Positions 46,866 to 57,541 of a stretch of DNA of 64,000 nt are shown here, piece after piece. The stretch covers positions 1,426,001 to 1,490,000 of the forward strand of contig NZ_CP029347.1 of assembly GCF_003143555.1 (NCBI RefSeq), written 5' to 3'. The translations under genes and the position numbers were made by a program. The notes under the pieces were generated by a model. It saw only the letters and a list, made by a program, of their open reading frames with translations, searched no databases and was not told the origin of the DNA. The first letter of the stretch is position 1. Each line of letters opens with the position of its first letter. This DNA is from Saliniradius amylolyticus (GTDB lineage: Bacteria; Pseudomonadota; Gammaproteobacteria; Enterobacterales; Alteromonadaceae).

Positions 46866-49319
46866 TCAGGCTGCTTTTTCTTTGGATGTATCCGTTCGCT
46901 GACGGCCTGCGACAAGATCTTCGGTATCAAAGTCATCCACGTTGATAACCGTTAATCTCTCTTGTTCTGCACGACGCAACAGCTCAGCTTCCTGTTCGCT
47001 CAGAACGCCCAGCTCCAGACCCTTATCTGCCACCTGGTCGAGATAGAAGAAAGGCAGGGGTTTGTCTGCGGCTTTGCATACCTTGTCATACAGAGGCTCG
47101 GCGGCAAGAATATCGTCCAGCGCCTGCTCTAGCTGTCCGAACGGATTGCCTTCTTCCCGCGTCAGATACTGACCTTCGCCCAGGCGATTACGAGCTTCGC
47201 ACGGGGTCTGAAGGATCTTGGCGATAGCATGATCCAACTTATCTGAGGGCTTTTTATAGCGCGGGCCGAAAGGCATCACAGCGAGCTTCAGTACTTTACC
47301 CAAACCTTTGGCCGGGAAGTTATCCAGCAGGTCCATGACAGCGGTTTCTGTACGGTACAGCAAGTCCTGCATGGACCAATGAACCATAGGTAGGTCCTCT
47401 TTAATGCGGCCCTCATCCTGATACCGTTTTAAGACCGCACTGCCCAGATAGAGGTAAGAGAGAATATCGCCAAGTCGCGCTGAGACTCGCTCTTTACGTT
47501 TTAGTTCGCCACCCAGAACGCCCATGGCAACGTCGGATAACATGGCCAGTACTGTTGAATAACGCTCCAGGCCCTGATAATAGGCTTTGGTTTCATCGTT
47601 ATAGGGGGTACCGATAAAGTGTCCGCCGGTGAAACCAAACCATTTGGCCCTGAAGAAGTTACTGATGGCAAAACCAATATGACCAAAGACGGCCTTATCA
47701 AATTCGCTTAATGCCTCATTGGCATCGTCGCTTTGCGCCGCGTAAAGCTCCCGCAATACAAAAGGGTGGCAGCGCATGGCGCCCTGACCGTAAATCATCA
47801 TATTACGGGTGAGAATGTTGGCACCCTCGACAGTAATGGCAATAGGCGCACCTTGATAGGCTCGGCCAATGTAGTTGTTCGGGCCCAGGATGATGCCTTT
47901 ACCGCCGTGCACATCCATAGAGTCAATAACGGACTGGCGCATACGCTCGGTAAGGTGATACTTACAGATGGCAGAGATCACGGAGGGCTTTTCACCCATA
48001 TCCAGTGCCTTGGTGGTCATGCTGGTCACTGCATCCATCATATAGGCATTGGCGCCAATACGCCCGAGCATCTCTTCAACACCTTCCATTTTACCGATGG
48101 GCAGCTTGAATTGCCGGCGGATGCGCGAATAGGCCCCTGTCGCAAGAGCAACGGACTTAACACCACCGGCAGAGTTGGACGGCAGAGTGATGCAACGGCC
48201 GACCGACAGGCATTCCATCAGCATGCGCCAGCCCTGACCAGCCATTTTCTTACCACCAATGATGTAATCCAGCGGTACAAAGACGTCTTCACCTTTAATC
48301 GGACCATTCTGGAACGGTACGTTAAGTGGGAAATGGCGACGACCAATTTCCAGCCCTTTGGTCTCGCTGGGAAGCAGGGCACAGGTGATGCCAAGATCTT
48401 CCTGGTCGCCCAGCAGACCGTCGGGATCATAGAGCTTGAATGCCAGGCCGACCACTGTGGCAACCGGCGCCAGAGTGATGTAACGTTTGGAGAAATTCAG
48501 GCGCATGCCCAGAACCTCTTCCCCGTTAAACTCCCCTTTACAGACTACACCGGTGTCCGGAATAGCACCCGCATCGGAACCTGCTTCTGGGCTGGTCAGT
48601 GCAAAACAGGGGATTTCACGGCCGTCAGCCAGTCGGGGCAAGTAATGATCTTTTTGCTCTTCGGTACCATAGTGCTGTAGCAGCTCACCGGGACCCAAAG
48701 AGTTGGGGACACCGACCGTGGACGCCAAAACAGCGCCAGAACCAGCCAACTTCTGTAGTACCCGGGACTGGGCGTAAGCAGAAAACTCCAAGCCACCAAA
48801 TTCTTTTTTGATGATCATGGCGAAGAACTTATTGTCCTTTAAGAATTGCCATAGCTCCGGAGGCAAATCGGCACGCTCGTGGTTAATTTCCCACTCGTCG
48901 GCCATGCGGCAAGCTTCCTCACATGGACCATCCAGAAAGGCTTGTTCTTCCTCGGTCAGTCGGGCCTTGGGCTGGTTGTGCAGACTTGACCAATTCGGTT
49001 TACCGCTAAAAAGCTCGCCATCCCACCAGACGGTGCCGGCATCAATGGCTTCCTGCTCGGTTCGCGACATACTGGGCATGATCTTGCGATACATGGCGAG
49101 CATGGGAGCCGATAGGTAGTTTTTACGAATAGCCTTAAGGTTAAAGGGCAGAGCCAGAATGGCAAAGGCGATCCAGCCCCACTGGTTGACGCCACCTATC
49201 AGGGTGCCGGCAGCCAGAATTGCTGCGATTAATAAGGTAGTGGCGCTTAGCTTTAAGCGCCAGTATGCGGCAGCACCCAGTGCTACCACAATGACGAGAA
49301 GCCATAATAAACTGTGCAT
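46866..49319 (-). CDS. fadE: Acyl-CoA dehydrogenase FadE
   Basis: FadE introduces the first double bond in fatty acid beta-oxidation. The protein (817 residues, E. coli 814) starts with two hydrophobic segments (about 3-20 and 23-55), then the acyl-CoA dehydrogenase core with [20 protein letters not shown] and [10 protein letters not shown], and the C-terminal DUF1974 domain. The ATG at 49319 has GGAG upstream. A FadR-like operator lies on the promoter. The order dnaQ, tRNA-Asp, fadE is that of E. coli. Confidence 0.95.
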   Translation of the reverse strand: MHSLLWLLVIVVALGAAAYWRLKLSATTLLIAAILAAGTLIGGVNQWGWIAFAILALPFNLKAIRKNYLSAPMLAMYRKIMPSMSRTEQEAIDAGTVWWDGELFSGKPNWSSLHNQPKARLTEEEQAFLDGPCEEACRMADEWEINHERADLPPELWQFLKDNKFFAMIIKKEFGGLEFSAYAQSRVLQKLAGSGAVLASTVGVPNSLGPGELLQHYGTEEQKDHYLPRLADGREIPCFALTSPEAGSDAGAIPDTGVVCKGEFNGEEVLGMRLNFSKRYITLAPVATVVGLAFKLYDPDGLLGDQEDLGITCALLPSETKGLEIGRRHFPLNVPFQNGPIKGEDVFVPLDYIIGGKKMAGQGWRMLMECLSVGRCITLPSNSAGGVKSVALATGAYSRIRRQFKLPIGKMEGVEEMLGRIGANAYMMDAVTSMTTKALDMGEKPSVISAICKYHLTERMRQSVIDSMDVHGGKGIILGPNNYIGRAYQGAPIAITVEGANILTRNMMIYGQGAMRCHPFVLRELYAAQSDDANEALSEFDKAVFGHIGFAISNFFRAKWFGFTGGHFIGTPYNDETKAYYQGLERYSTVLAMLSDVAMGVLGGELKRKERVSARLGDILSYLYLGSAVLKRYQDEGRIKEDLPMVHWSMQDLLYRTETAVMDLLDNFPAKGLGKVLKLAVMPFGPRYKKPSDKLDHAIAKILQTPCEARNRLGEGQYLTREEGNPFGQLEQALDDILAAEPLYDKVCKAADKPLPFFYLDQVADKGLELGVLSEQEAELLRRAEQERLTVINVDDFDTEDLVAGRQRTDTSKEKAA

Positions 49320-49335
49320 AATTACTCCGTAAGAT

Positions 49336-49352
49336 AAGAGGTCCGACCAGAT
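49336..49352 (-). promoter_or_regulatory. FadR-like operator at the fadE start site
   Basis: On the minus strand the 17-mer ATCTGGTCGGACCTCTT matches 12 of 17 positions of the E. coli FadR consensus ATCTGGTACGACCAGAT, including the ATCTGGT half and GACC. It begins right after the predicted -10, so a bound regulator would block initiation. Confidence 0.5.
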
Positions 49353-49354
49353 AC

Positions 49355-49383
49355 AGTATGGCAAATTAGGCTCAATGGATCAA
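49355..49383 (-). promoter_or_regulatory. Predicted fadE promoter
   Basis: Minus-strand -35 TTGATC (49383-49378) and -10 CATACT (49360-49355) are 17 bases apart. The -10 is 35 bases upstream of the ATG, and the FadR-like box lies between. Confidence 0.45.
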
Positions 49384-49440
49384 AAAATCAAGCAGATAAT
49401 TTAGTCGGTGAGGTCAAATAGAGTGGGAGTGAGTGTCAGT

Positions 49441-50181
49441 TTATTGTTGCACCGACGATGCGCCGGTTTCATATTGAGTCAGTCTGATGTCGGCCTGTTC
49501 GTCGCCGTCTTTAAACTGACGCAGACGCACCATCGTGTAGTTAAGTTGGGGCGCAAACCAGATAAAGGTCTGACGACGACTGCTTTCGCGTACCTTCTCT
49601 AGCTTTATGGTTGGCAGTTTTCCGTAGGGAAGTTGAAGATCTTCCCGGGTAACCACCCGAAAGTGCTGGCTCTCGGTCTGACCGTCCTCATCGATGCTGT
49701 CAAAACGAAAGTCAGTTTTCCCCTCAGCCAGTCCCTGACGGACCTTGAGCTGATAAAGCTGGTTGTCGAGTAAGTCCTCTGGTTGCCAGGAAATCGTATT
49801 CCCTTTGCTAGATTCAACTCGTTGTTTTTCTGGGAAAAATTCCAGACTTAGCTTCTCATCGTCACCCGTGCCTTCGCGCTCATAGTAGTATTTGTAGGGG
49901 ATAATCCGCCCGCTCTCTGGTCGGTAGCGGAATAAGCTGCGTTCGGTACGGGTATCGGATAAAAACAGCAGTTGGGCGTGAGACCGGTAAAATAATTCGT
50001 ATTGATGGCGACCCAGCGCAGTGAGGCGCTGATTTGCTTCACCCAGCTCCATACCAGAGCGGGAAGCCACATACTGGGCGTGATAAGGCTGTAACTGGAA
50101 AGAAGGTCGAGTATCAGCCTGGGCCAAGGCAGTACCGACCATTAGGCTGGTTACTGCCAGTAAGGCTTTAATCGTTCGCAT
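49441..50181 (-). CDS. DUF3108-like exported protein
   Basis: The 246-residue product has a signal peptide (about 21 residues, cleavage near LAQA) and a beta-rich body with FRYRPESGRIIPYKYYYEREG, typical of the DUF3108 family. These are thought to be periplasmic, function unknown. The ATG at 50181 lies inside the end of purN, 14 bases of overlap, so it is coupled to purN. Upstream AGGG acts as SD. Confidence 0.8.
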   Translation of the reverse strand: MRTIKALLAVTSLMVGTALAQADTRPSFQLQPYHAQYVASRSGMELGEANQRLTALGRHQYELFYRSHAQLLFLSDTRTERSLFRYRPESGRIIPYKYYYEREGTGDDEKLSLEFFPEKQRVESSKGNTISWQPEDLLDNQLYQLKVRQGLAEGKTDFRFDSIDEDGQTESQHFRVVTREDLQLPYGKLPTIKLEKVRESSRRQTFIWFAPQLNYTMVRLRQFKDGDEQADIRLTQYETGASSVQQ

Positions 50182-50806
50182 AACCCTGAGTAGGCAGAGG
50201 TTGTCTGTCGAGAAGTACTGTATCACCGTCTAACTCCAGCCGATCCTCACAGAACCACTTTACCACTAATGGGTACAGGCTCAACTCTTGGTGACGCACC
50301 CGCTCGCTCAGCTCTTCGGCGGTGTCACCGCTGAAGACCGGCACCTTGGACTGTATTACGGTGGGGCCGCCATCCAGTTCCGGGGTTACAAAATGTACGG
50401 TCACCCCGTGTTCGGTATCACCCGCATCCAGGGCCCGTTGGTGTGTATTGAGTCCTTTGTACTTAGGCAGTAGGGACGGATGAATATTCAGCATTCGCCC
50501 AGTGTAATGCTGCACAAATTCGTCACTGAGGATACGCATAAAGCCCGCCAGTACCACCAGATCCGGTTGGTGCTGATCGATTTCCTGTTGCAAAGCCCGA
50601 TCATAGTCTTCGCGGGATGCATAGCTCTTATGACTCAAAACCACGGCTTTTACGCCTGACAATTCGGCTCGTTTGAGGCCATAGGCATCAGCCTTATTTG
50701 AGATAACGGCACTCACCCGACCATTGATATCACCGCGTTCACAGGCGTCTAAGATGGCTTGCAGGTTGGTGCCGCTGCCAGAAATCAGTACAACAATGGA
50801 CTTCAT
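50168..50806 (-). CDS. purN: Phosphoribosylglycinamide formyltransferase
   Basis: PurN formylates GAR using 10-formyl-THF, the third step of purine synthesis. The 212-residue protein has LISGSGTNLQAIL, LAGFMRILS, NIHPSLLPKYKGLNTH and the catalytic Asp in TPELDGGP. The ATG at 50806 is three bases past the purM stop. Confidence 0.95.
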   Translation of the reverse strand: MKSIVVLISGSGTNLQAILDACERGDINGRVSAVISNKADAYGLKRAELSGVKAVVLSHKSYASREDYDRALQQEIDQHQPDLVVLAGFMRILSDEFVQHYTGRMLNIHPSLLPKYKGLNTHQRALDAGDTEHGVTVHFVTPELDGGPTVIQSKVPVFSGDTAEELSERVRHQELSLYPLVVKWFCEDRLELDGDTVLLDRQPLPTQGYAND

Positions 50807-50808
50807 TA

Positions 50809-51843
50809 TCAACGAATCTCAACCTGTTGTTCACCATCGGCCTGTTCAATGCTGCCGATAATCCAGGCGTTCTCGCCTTGTTCGTTGAGCAAAGCCACAG
50901 CTTGTTCGGCCTGCTCAGCTGGCACTGCTGCGATCAGTCCCACACCACAGTTAAAGGTACGGTACATTTCATGGGTGGTGACATTGCCTTTTTGCTGTAA
51001 CCAATTAAAAATCGCTGGCCACTCCCAGGAGCTGCCGTCGATAACCGCTTTGGCATTATCCGGAAGTACTCTGGGGATGTTTTCCCAGAAGCCGCCACCG
51101 GTAATATGAGAGATGGCATGCACTGGTAATGTCTCAATCAGTTTCAGAGTCGATTTTACATAGATGCGGGTAGGCGCTAAAAGATGGTCAATGATGGCTT
51201 TGCCATTAAAGTCCTGCTTGGGATCTTCACCAGACACTTCAAGAATTTTGCGGATCAGTGAGTAACCGTTGGAATGCGGACCTGAGCTACCAAGTGCGAT
51301 CAGCTTATCGCCTGGTGCGACTTTACTGCCATCGATAACTTCATCAGCCTCAACCACGCCAACGCAGAAACCGGCGATATCATAATCATCACCATGATAC
51401 ATGCCGGGCATCTCAGCCGTTTCGCCGCCAATCAGAGCGCAACCGGACTGCTGACAACCTTCACCAATACCGGTGACCACGTCGGCAGCGGTGTCTACAT
51501 TAAGCTTACCGGTGGCATAATAGTCCAGGAAAAACAGTGGCTCGGCACCCTGAACGATTAAATCGTTGACGCACATGGCGACCAGATCAATACCTACTCC
51601 CTGATGCTGTCCATGGTCCATGGCCAGACGCAGCTTGGTACCAACACCATCGGTACCAGAGACCAGCAAAGGCTGACGGTATTTTTCAGGCAAGGCACAC
51701 AGGGCGCCAAAACCGCCAAGGCCACCTTTGACTTCGGGGCGCTGGGTCTTCTTTGTAACAGTTTTGATGCGCTCCACCAATTGGTTACCAGCATCAATAT
51801 CGACCCCGGCATCCTTATAGCTTAACGACTGGGACTTACTCAC
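50809..51843 (-). CDS. purM: Phosphoribosylformylglycinamidine cyclo-ligase
   Basis: PurM (AIR synthetase) closes the imidazole ring of FGAM. The 344-residue product starts [13 protein letters not shown] and has [35 protein letters not shown], and the C-terminal [10 protein letters not shown]. The gene starts purMN; a PurR site upstream was not convincing. Confidence 0.97.
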   Translation of the reverse strand: MSKSQSLSYKDAGVDIDAGNQLVERIKTVTKKTQRPEVKGGLGGFGALCALPEKYRQPLLVSGTDGVGTKLRLAMDHGQHQGVGIDLVAMCVNDLIVQGAEPLFFLDYYATGKLNVDTAADVVTGIGEGCQQSGCALIGGETAEMPGMYHGDDYDIAGFCVGVVEADEVIDGSKVAPGDKLIALGSSGPHSNGYSLIRKILEVSGEDPKQDFNGKAIIDHLLAPTRIYVKSTLKLIETLPVHAISHITGGGFWENIPRVLPDNAKAVIDGSSWEWPAIFNWLQQKGNVTTHEMYRTFNCGVGLIAAVPAEQAEQAVALLNEQGENAWIIGSIEQADGEQQVEIR

Positions 51844-51993
51844 GGCTCACCTCAACTCTCTGGTGCAATTGAAAACTGGGCGAATTCTACCAGCAAAGGT
51901 TGATAATGGGTAACCCGATAAAACAAAGGATGAAATTTTTCAGCAATTCCATGACAATAGCCTCATCGAACAGGAATATTGTGAGCGTCTAAC

Positions 51994-53055
51994 ATGCTGC
52001 GACTGGCTGTGATTCTGCTGATGGTGCTGAGTGGTCCTACCTATGGAGCGGTGGTAAGCGATCTCTATCAAGGCCGCGTTGCCATTGATAACCAGTCTGC
52101 TTCTGCGCAGAGCAAAGCCATGGGGGAAGCCTTGGCACAGGTGTTAGTCAAAGTCCGTGGCAAGGAAGATATCCTGAGTCATCCTGATACCCGTCGTCAG
52201 CTCCGAAATGCCGATGAGCTTCTGAGTCAGTATCGCTTTGAGCAACAACAGCAACAATTGTTCTACTTAGCCAGGTTTGACCAGGCTAAGGTGAATCAAC
52301 TGATCCGGGGGGCCGGTTTTCCCATCTGGGGGCAGCGCAGGCCGGAGAGTCTGCTATGGCTGGCTCTGGACCCGGTTGATGGCGAAAGAGGTTTGGTTTC
52401 GGAGTACCATCACGCCGGTTTAGTCAGAGAGTTTAAAGAGCAGGCTCGTCGAAGGGGCATTGTGCTGCGTTTACCGCTGATGGATCTGACCGATGTGAAC
52501 AGAGTCAGTGCGCTGGATGTGTGGGGGCGATTTATAGAGCATATTCAGCAAAGTAGCGAACGCTATCAGCCTCAGGTGGTTTTCAGTGCTCGTATGTATC
52601 CTGAAGTGAGTGACGCTGAGAACAGTGAGTCAGAGCAATGGCGAGCCGACTGGGATATGGTGCTGGAAGAGCAATTCTTTCAAGGCTACCTGCTGGCATC
52701 AAACCCTGATGCATTGGCCCGGAGGCTGGTGAACGCCTTGGCCAATCAATTGGCCGAACAGTACGCCACCGGTCAGGTTAACGGCCAAAGCGAGTCACTG
52801 CTGATGACCTTTGACAATGTGACCAGCCTGGACAGTTTTGTAGGTATCTCACGAGTGCTGTCGAGTCTGGCTGTTGTGTCCAACGTTAGTCTTAAACACA
52901 TTCAGGGCGCTCAGGCGTCCTATGAAGTCGGTCTGCTCGGCAGTGAGCAGGATTTGCTGCAATCGTTATCTCTGGAGCCAAAAATTCAACGCCAACGGGA
53001 CAACTTCGGTCAGCCGGTGACCGATAACCGCTTTATTTGGGTCAACAATGACTGA
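51994..53055 (+). CDS. DUF2066 exported protein
   Basis: The 353-residue product has a signal peptide (about 18 residues, SGPTYG) and the DUF2066 pattern: DLYQGRVAIDNQSASAQSKA, VKVRGKEDIL and GAGFPIWGQRRPE. It is a periplasmic protein of unknown function. Its last eight bases overlap the start of hda, so translation is coupled. It occupies the place of uraA-upp in the E. coli order between purMN and hda. Confidence 0.85.
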   Translation: MLRLAVILLMVLSGPTYGAVVSDLYQGRVAIDNQSASAQSKAMGEALAQVLVKVRGKEDILSHPDTRRQLRNADELLSQYRFEQQQQQLFYLARFDQAKVNQLIRGAGFPIWGQRRPESLLWLALDPVDGERGLVSEYHHAGLVREFKEQARRRGIVLRLPLMDLTDVNRVSALDVWGRFIEHIQQSSERYQPQVVFSARMYPEVSDAENSESEQWRADWDMVLEEQFFQGYLLASNPDALARRLVNALANQLAEQYATGQVNGQSESLLMTFDNVTSLDSFVGISRVLSSLAVVSNVSLKHIQGAQASYEVGLLGSEQDLLQSLSLEPKIQRQRDNFGQPVTDNRFIWVNND

Positions 53056-53746
53056 GCAACTTTTCTTACCCGTTCAGTTGCCTGATGATGAGGTCTACGA
53101 CAGTTTCATTCCAGGTAGCAATGCGCATGTATTGGCCCATTTGACTGCCTGGGTTACCGCGGCTCAGCCGAAGCCTTTTCTGACCTATTTGAGCGGTCAA
53201 ACGGGGGCGGGGAAGAGCCACCTGCTGTTCAGTGCCTGTAATCAGGCGGCCGATGCCAACCTGACCTGCACCTATATTAGCTTCAACCAAATGGCAGATC
53301 TGGCCCCGGCCATGCTACAGGGGTTAGAGCAGATGGACCTCGTGTGTCTGGACGACATTCAATGCATAGGTGGACACCTGGAGTGGCAGCAGGCTGTATT
53401 TGATTTTATCAACCGTGCACGAGAGCAGCAGTGTCGGTTGTTGGTTGCCGCCGACTCGGGTCCGAAGCAGTTGCCACTGGAATTGCCGGATTTACAATCC
53501 AGGTTGAGCTGGGGCGTCAGCTATCATATCCAGCCGCTGGATGATGAGCAGCGCATTAATGCCTTACAGGTACGGGCCCACCGGCGAGGGATGACTATGC
53601 CCCAGGAAGTGGCCCGCTTTCTGATGAACCACTGTCAGCGTGATATGACGGTACTGGTGGGGCTATTAGACCGCCTGGATGCGTTAAGCCTTAAAGCTCA
53701 ACACCGGCTCACCATCCCCTTTGTAAAAAAAGCGCTGAACCTTTAG
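53048..53746 (+). CDS. hda: DnaA regulatory inactivator Hda
   Basis: Hda binds the sliding clamp and makes DnaA hydrolyse its ATP, preventing re-initiation. The 232-residue AAA+ protein has a clamp-binding motif QLFLPV at the N-terminus (residues 4-9), Walker A SGQTGAGKSHLL, Walker B LVCLDDI and the sensor region. The start overlaps the DUF2066 gene. At the 3' end a four-base overlap with the convergent DUF2069 gene exists. Confidence 0.96.
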   Translation: MTEQLFLPVQLPDDEVYDSFIPGSNAHVLAHLTAWVTAAQPKPFLTYLSGQTGAGKSHLLFSACNQAADANLTCTYISFNQMADLAPAMLQGLEQMDLVCLDDIQCIGGHLEWQQAVFDFINRAREQQCRLLVAADSGPKQLPLELPDLQSRLSWGVSYHIQPLDDEQRINALQVRAHRRGMTMPQEVARFLMNHCQRDMTVLVGLLDRLDALSLKAQHRLTIPFVKKALNL

Positions 53747-53752
53747 CTTTTT
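53727..53752. terminator. Weak hairpin at the hda/DUF2069 convergence
   Basis: AAAAAGC (53727-53733) and GCTTTTT (53746-53752) can pair around a 12-base loop over the two overlapping stops; T-rich sequence follows. AT-rich and long-looped, so weak. Confidence 0.3.
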
Positions 53753-54123
53753 CGTTTTTTCAGTCCGATTCCTAACTCCCGACCCCGATACCGGGCGTAA
53801 TAGGTGCAGCCGATAAACGCCGATAGACTAAGCAGGATTTCTACCGTGGCATAATGCCATTGCTCGCTCACCGCGTACACGGAAGTGAAGCCATGCAGAA
53901 TGTAAATCATCAGAATAAAGTTCGCCCATGCATGGGTATAGGGCTTGCCCTGAATGATGCCCTTCAACGGCAACAGACCCGGCAGAACCCACATCAGCAC
54001 CAGAAACAGCGGCGAATACATCTCACTGGGGGCGAGTACAAAATGCCATAACACCACCCAAATCAGCAGGGCGGAGTAGCTGATCAAGGCCAAAAAGCGC
54101 AAAAATCGGGTATGGGGAGCCAT
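53743..54123 (-). CDS. DUF2069 membrane protein
   Basis: A 126-residue protein of four predicted transmembrane helices (about 8-30, 37-58, 66-85, 92-110) with a basic C-terminal tail, matching DUF2069. Function unknown. It ends a minus-strand trio ArsC-like, WrbA-like, DUF2069, with gaps of 12 and eight bases. Confidence 0.85.
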   Translation of the reverse strand: MAPHTRFLRFLALISYSALLIWVVLWHFVLAPSEMYSPLFLVLMWVLPGLLPLKGIIQGKPYTHAWANFILMIYILHGFTSVYAVSEQWHYATVEILLSLSAFIGCTYYARYRGRELGIGLKKRKS

Positions 54124-54131
54124 AAAATTTC

Positions 54132-54737
<606 letters not shown>

Positions 54738-55091
54738 TTACAAAACATCCAGAACGTTTTCTGGTGGTCGGCCAATACGCGCCTTATCCTGATTAATCAC
54801 TATGGGGCGCTCTAGTAGCTTCGGTGTATCGGCGATCGCGGCCAATAACTGCTCGTTCGTCAGGCTGGTGTCGCCTAGGTTATGAGCCTTGTATTCTGCT
54901 TCCTTAGTGCGCATCATTTGGCGTGCATCGTCCAGTCCGAGCTGTTGCTGAAGCGTCGCCAGAGCCTGCCGGTCTAGAGGGGTTTTCAGATATTCGACAA
55001 TCTCTGGCTCGACGCCTTTGTCTTTTAGTAGTTGCAGAGTTTGTCGGCTCTTTGAACATCTCGGATTATGAAGGATTTGTACCTGACTCAT
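54738..55091 (-). CDS. ArsC-family thioredoxin-fold protein (YfgD-like)
   Basis: The 117-residue ArsC-family protein has LHNPRCSKSRQTLQLL with the active-site Cys, VEYLKTP and RPIVINQDKARIGRPPENV. In E. coli this position between bepA and hda holds yfgD, an ArsC-like gene of unclear function. Arsenate reduction is possible, but no arsenical pump or ArsR gene is near. ATG at 55091 with a divergent gene upstream. Confidence 0.88.
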   Translation of the reverse strand: MSQVQILHNPRCSKSRQTLQLLKDKGVEPEIVEYLKTPLDRQALATLQQQLGLDDARQMMRTKEAEYKAHNLGDTSLTNEQLLAAIADTPKLLERPIVINQDKARIGRPPENVLDVL

Positions 55092-55159
55092 AGTTTCCAT
55101 TGCCGTTTTTAGTTAATCTTGCGGTTATTCTAACAAGACCGAGCAATGAGGACAGAGCT

Positions 55160-55636
55160 TTGCGTCAAAAAGTCATAATACCGGTGGTAGCGATTCTGGC
55201 CATCGTAGCCGGTGTATTCAGTTTTAACCAGTTTGCCCCGGACTTTAAGACACTTAAGGGTGAGAGTTACCAGTGGCGAGAGCTGGAGGGGCAGTGGGTT
55301 GTAGTGAACTTCTTTGCCGAGTGGTGCGCTCCCTGTTTGAAAGAATTTCCCGAGCTTAACCGGTTTTCACAACAAATGACTGGTAAGCCGGTGCACTTGT
55401 TTGGGGTCAACTTTGACGGTATCCCGCCCGGCCCCTTGCAGGAGATGGTTAAAAAATACCAGATTCGCTTTCCTGTTATCCTGACCACTCCCCACCCCAA
55501 ATTACCGATGGAGTGGCCCATTAGCCTGCCAACCACATACATCATTAATCCACAGGGTGAAGTGGTTAAGCAGTTGCTGGGTGAACAAAGCGCCGAATCT
55601 CTGACTCGGACTCTAAAAAAACTAGAGGCGCTCTAG
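55160..55636 (+). CDS. TlpA-like thiol-disulfide oxidoreductase
   Basis: The 158-residue product has one N-terminal membrane anchor (about residues 3-22) and a thioredoxin domain facing the periplasm, with the redox motif WCAPC, as in TlpA/ResA/CcmG. The most likely start is TTG at 55160 with GAGG eight bases upstream; longer possible starts lie in another gene's promoter area and look unlike coding. The end overlaps bepA by 15 bases. Its partner is unknown. Confidence 0.85.
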   Translation: MRQKVIIPVVAILAIVAGVFSFNQFAPDFKTLKGESYQWRELEGQWVVVNFFAEWCAPCLKEFPELNRFSQQMTGKPVHLFGVNFDGIPPGPLQEMVKKYQIRFPVILTTPHPKLPMEWPISLPTTYIINPQGEVVKQLLGEQSAESLTRTLKKLEAL

Positions 55637-57070
55637 GCGGTTTTTCGCTTCCCGGAACTGCTCGATTCGTGCCCGGATACGCTGTTTGGCAAGGTGGCTG
55701 TCGCCGGTGTAGTTATAGGCGCTTTGTAACTCATCAATGGCGCGCGGGTAGGCGGCTACCAGCGCGTATATTTCTGCCTGACTTTGATGGCGTTCAAGGG
55801 CCTGATCACTCTGACCATAGGCTTCAACCAACAGTTGATAGGACAGCATATGGTCTTCGTTGATCATCAGGTAATCTTTCAGCAGCCGAATGGCATCTTT
55901 ATACTGACCTGCATTTATGGCGGCATTAGCGTAATTCAGTGCCAACACCTGATTACGGGGCTTATTAGCCAGGTGTGGTGCCAGCATTTTCATTGCCTGA
56001 TCGTAGTTTTGCTGATCCAATAGGATGTCGGTCATGGCATCAAGGAAAAACAGATTATCTGGATGCGCATCCATAAGCGGCGTTAACTGGGCTTGAGCCT
56101 GCTTTGGCTGTTCTGCACGCATTAAGCTCAATGCTAAGCCGTACCGGGCTGCCAACTGCAAGCCCGGATGCGCCTGATCCAATTGCCGGCGGAAATAACT
56201 CTGGTTCTTATCGGCATCGAACATATAAAGCGCCTGGATACGGGCTTTAGCGAGGAAAAAGGCGAGGCTGGAGCCCCGCTCCTGAGAGTTGTAGGCGCCG
56301 GCCCGGGCCCTGGCGTCGGCGACACGACTCTCTGGCAGCGGGTGGGTCAGTAAAAACGCTGGGGGCTTCGATTTATGGCGATATTTTTCCACCAGCCTGT
56401 CGAAAAAGCTGGCCGCGGCCGTCGGGTCAAAACCTGCCTGATACAGGATCCTCAGACCGATACGGTCAGCTTCTTTTTCGTTATCTCTGGTGTAGTTAAT
56501 ACTGGCTTGCTGGCCTGCAGCAGAGCTCGCGGAGATGGCCGCCATACCCGCTTCGGGATCGGCCATGGCCAGCAGTATTCCACCCAACATAGAGGCAATT
56601 TGCAGTGGTCCCGAACGTTGAGCTGACTCCATGCGCCGGGCGATATGACGCTGAGTAACGTGAGCCACTTCGTGCGCTAGCACAGACGCTAGCTCGCTCT
56701 CGGTGCTTGCCTGATAGATAAGCCCCGTGTGAACGCCGATATAACCACCATAAAAGGCGAATGCGTTGATCTCCGGGTTATTGACTAAAAAGAAATTGAA
56801 CGGGAACTTGGTGTTATCTGCTTGCGCTACCAGTCGATTTCCCAAGTCCTGAATGTATTCATTCAGTAGCGGATCTCCGACCACCGGAGCCTGACCGCGC
56901 ATCTGGCGCATGATCGCGTCTCCCACTAAGCGCTCTTTATCGATGCTGATGGCATTGGCGGCCACAACACCGATCTCCGGCAGAGTGTTGCGATCATTTA
57001 GATTTAGCTGCTGAGCGGCGAGACCGAAACTTAATATGGCGGCCGAAATAAAACTGACAAAGCGCTGCAT
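55622..57070 (-). CDS. bepA: Periplasmic M48 metalloprotease/chaperone BepA
   Basis: BepA monitors assembly of outer-membrane LptD by the BAM complex. The 482-residue protein has a signal peptide (about 20), the zinc motif HEVAH (133-137) with the distal Glu in NEKEADRIG, then TPR repeats (about 300-470). It is convergent with the TlpA-like gene. In E. coli bepA likewise lies between perM and yfgD. Confidence 0.93.
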   Translation of the reverse strand: MQRFVSFISAAILSFGLAAQQLNLNDRNTLPEIGVVAANAISIDKERLVGDAIMRQMRGQAPVVGDPLLNEYIQDLGNRLVAQADNTKFPFNFFLVNNPEINAFAFYGGYIGVHTGLIYQASTESELASVLAHEVAHVTQRHIARRMESAQRSGPLQIASMLGGILLAMADPEAGMAAISASSAAGQQASINYTRDNEKEADRIGLRILYQAGFDPTAAASFFDRLVEKYRHKSKPPAFLLTHPLPESRVADARARAGAYNSQERGSSLAFFLAKARIQALYMFDADKNQSYFRRQLDQAHPGLQLAARYGLALSLMRAEQPKQAQAQLTPLMDAHPDNLFFLDAMTDILLDQQNYDQAMKMLAPHLANKPRNQVLALNYANAAINAGQYKDAIRLLKDYLMINEDHMLSYQLLVEAYGQSDQALERHQSQAEIYALVAAYPRAIDELQSAYNYTGDSHLAKQRIRARIEQFREAKNRLERL

Positions 57071-57304
57071 GGTAATACTAGAATCCTTGGTTTAACCCTT
57101 TACTTCGACAGGGTTGGAGATGAAATTACTCTGGAAGTTCCTACGTTTCTGTGAGCACTTGGATTTGAGCCCATGGGCGAAAGCCTTGTAGGCAGAATAG
57201 CGCAGTCGGCTCATTGAAAAAAGACTGTTATACCAGTGCGCTTGTTCTTAGAATAGTGCACATTGGAACACGCCATCTCGACGTCAGAGAAATAGCGGCC
57301 TTGT
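57071..57304. other. Gap between bepA and the TusA-like gene
   Basis: This 234-base divergent spacer should hold promoters for both genes. I saw no clear -35/-10 pairs, hairpins or coding frame in it. Confidence 0.5.
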
Positions 57305-57541
57305 ATGACAGATACTGTACATCATATCGACTTAACGGAGTGGCGTTGCCCACAATCCCTGTTGGAGCTTAAGCGCGCCCTTCGTAATATAACCGACGAG
57401 CACTGCCGGGTTCGGATGAAAGTGGATAGTGCGGCGGATGCCAAACATTGGCTGACACTCCGTGGCTGCCAATGGCAAGGCCACAGAATCAACGAACATG
57501 ATATTGAATTAAGCTTTTACTGGGACTCTCACCATGCTTGA
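57305..57541 (+). CDS. TusA/SirA-like small protein
   Basis: The 78-residue protein has the TusA fold pattern: HIDLTEWRCPQSLLELKRAL with one cysteine (Cys15), but the usual CPxP motif reads CPQS, which is a deviation. TusA relatives carry sulfur to enzymes or help in membrane protein functions. The gene overlaps perM by eight bases, so the two are coupled. Which cell process they serve is unknown. Confidence 0.8.
   Translation: MTDTVHHIDLTEWRCPQSLLELKRALRNITDEHCRVRMKVDSAADAKHWLTLRGCQWQGHRINEHDIELSFYWDSHHA

Noticed and set aside
47733-48680. A 315-codon plus-strand frame inside fadE
   Set aside because: It lies antisense to a well-conserved gene, has a His-, Asn- and Gln-rich composition typical of a shadow frame, and shows no SD or family motif.
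51844-51993. PurR box upstream of purM
   Set aside because: AGCAAAGGTTGATA matches the PurR palindrome at too few positions and is not symmetric.
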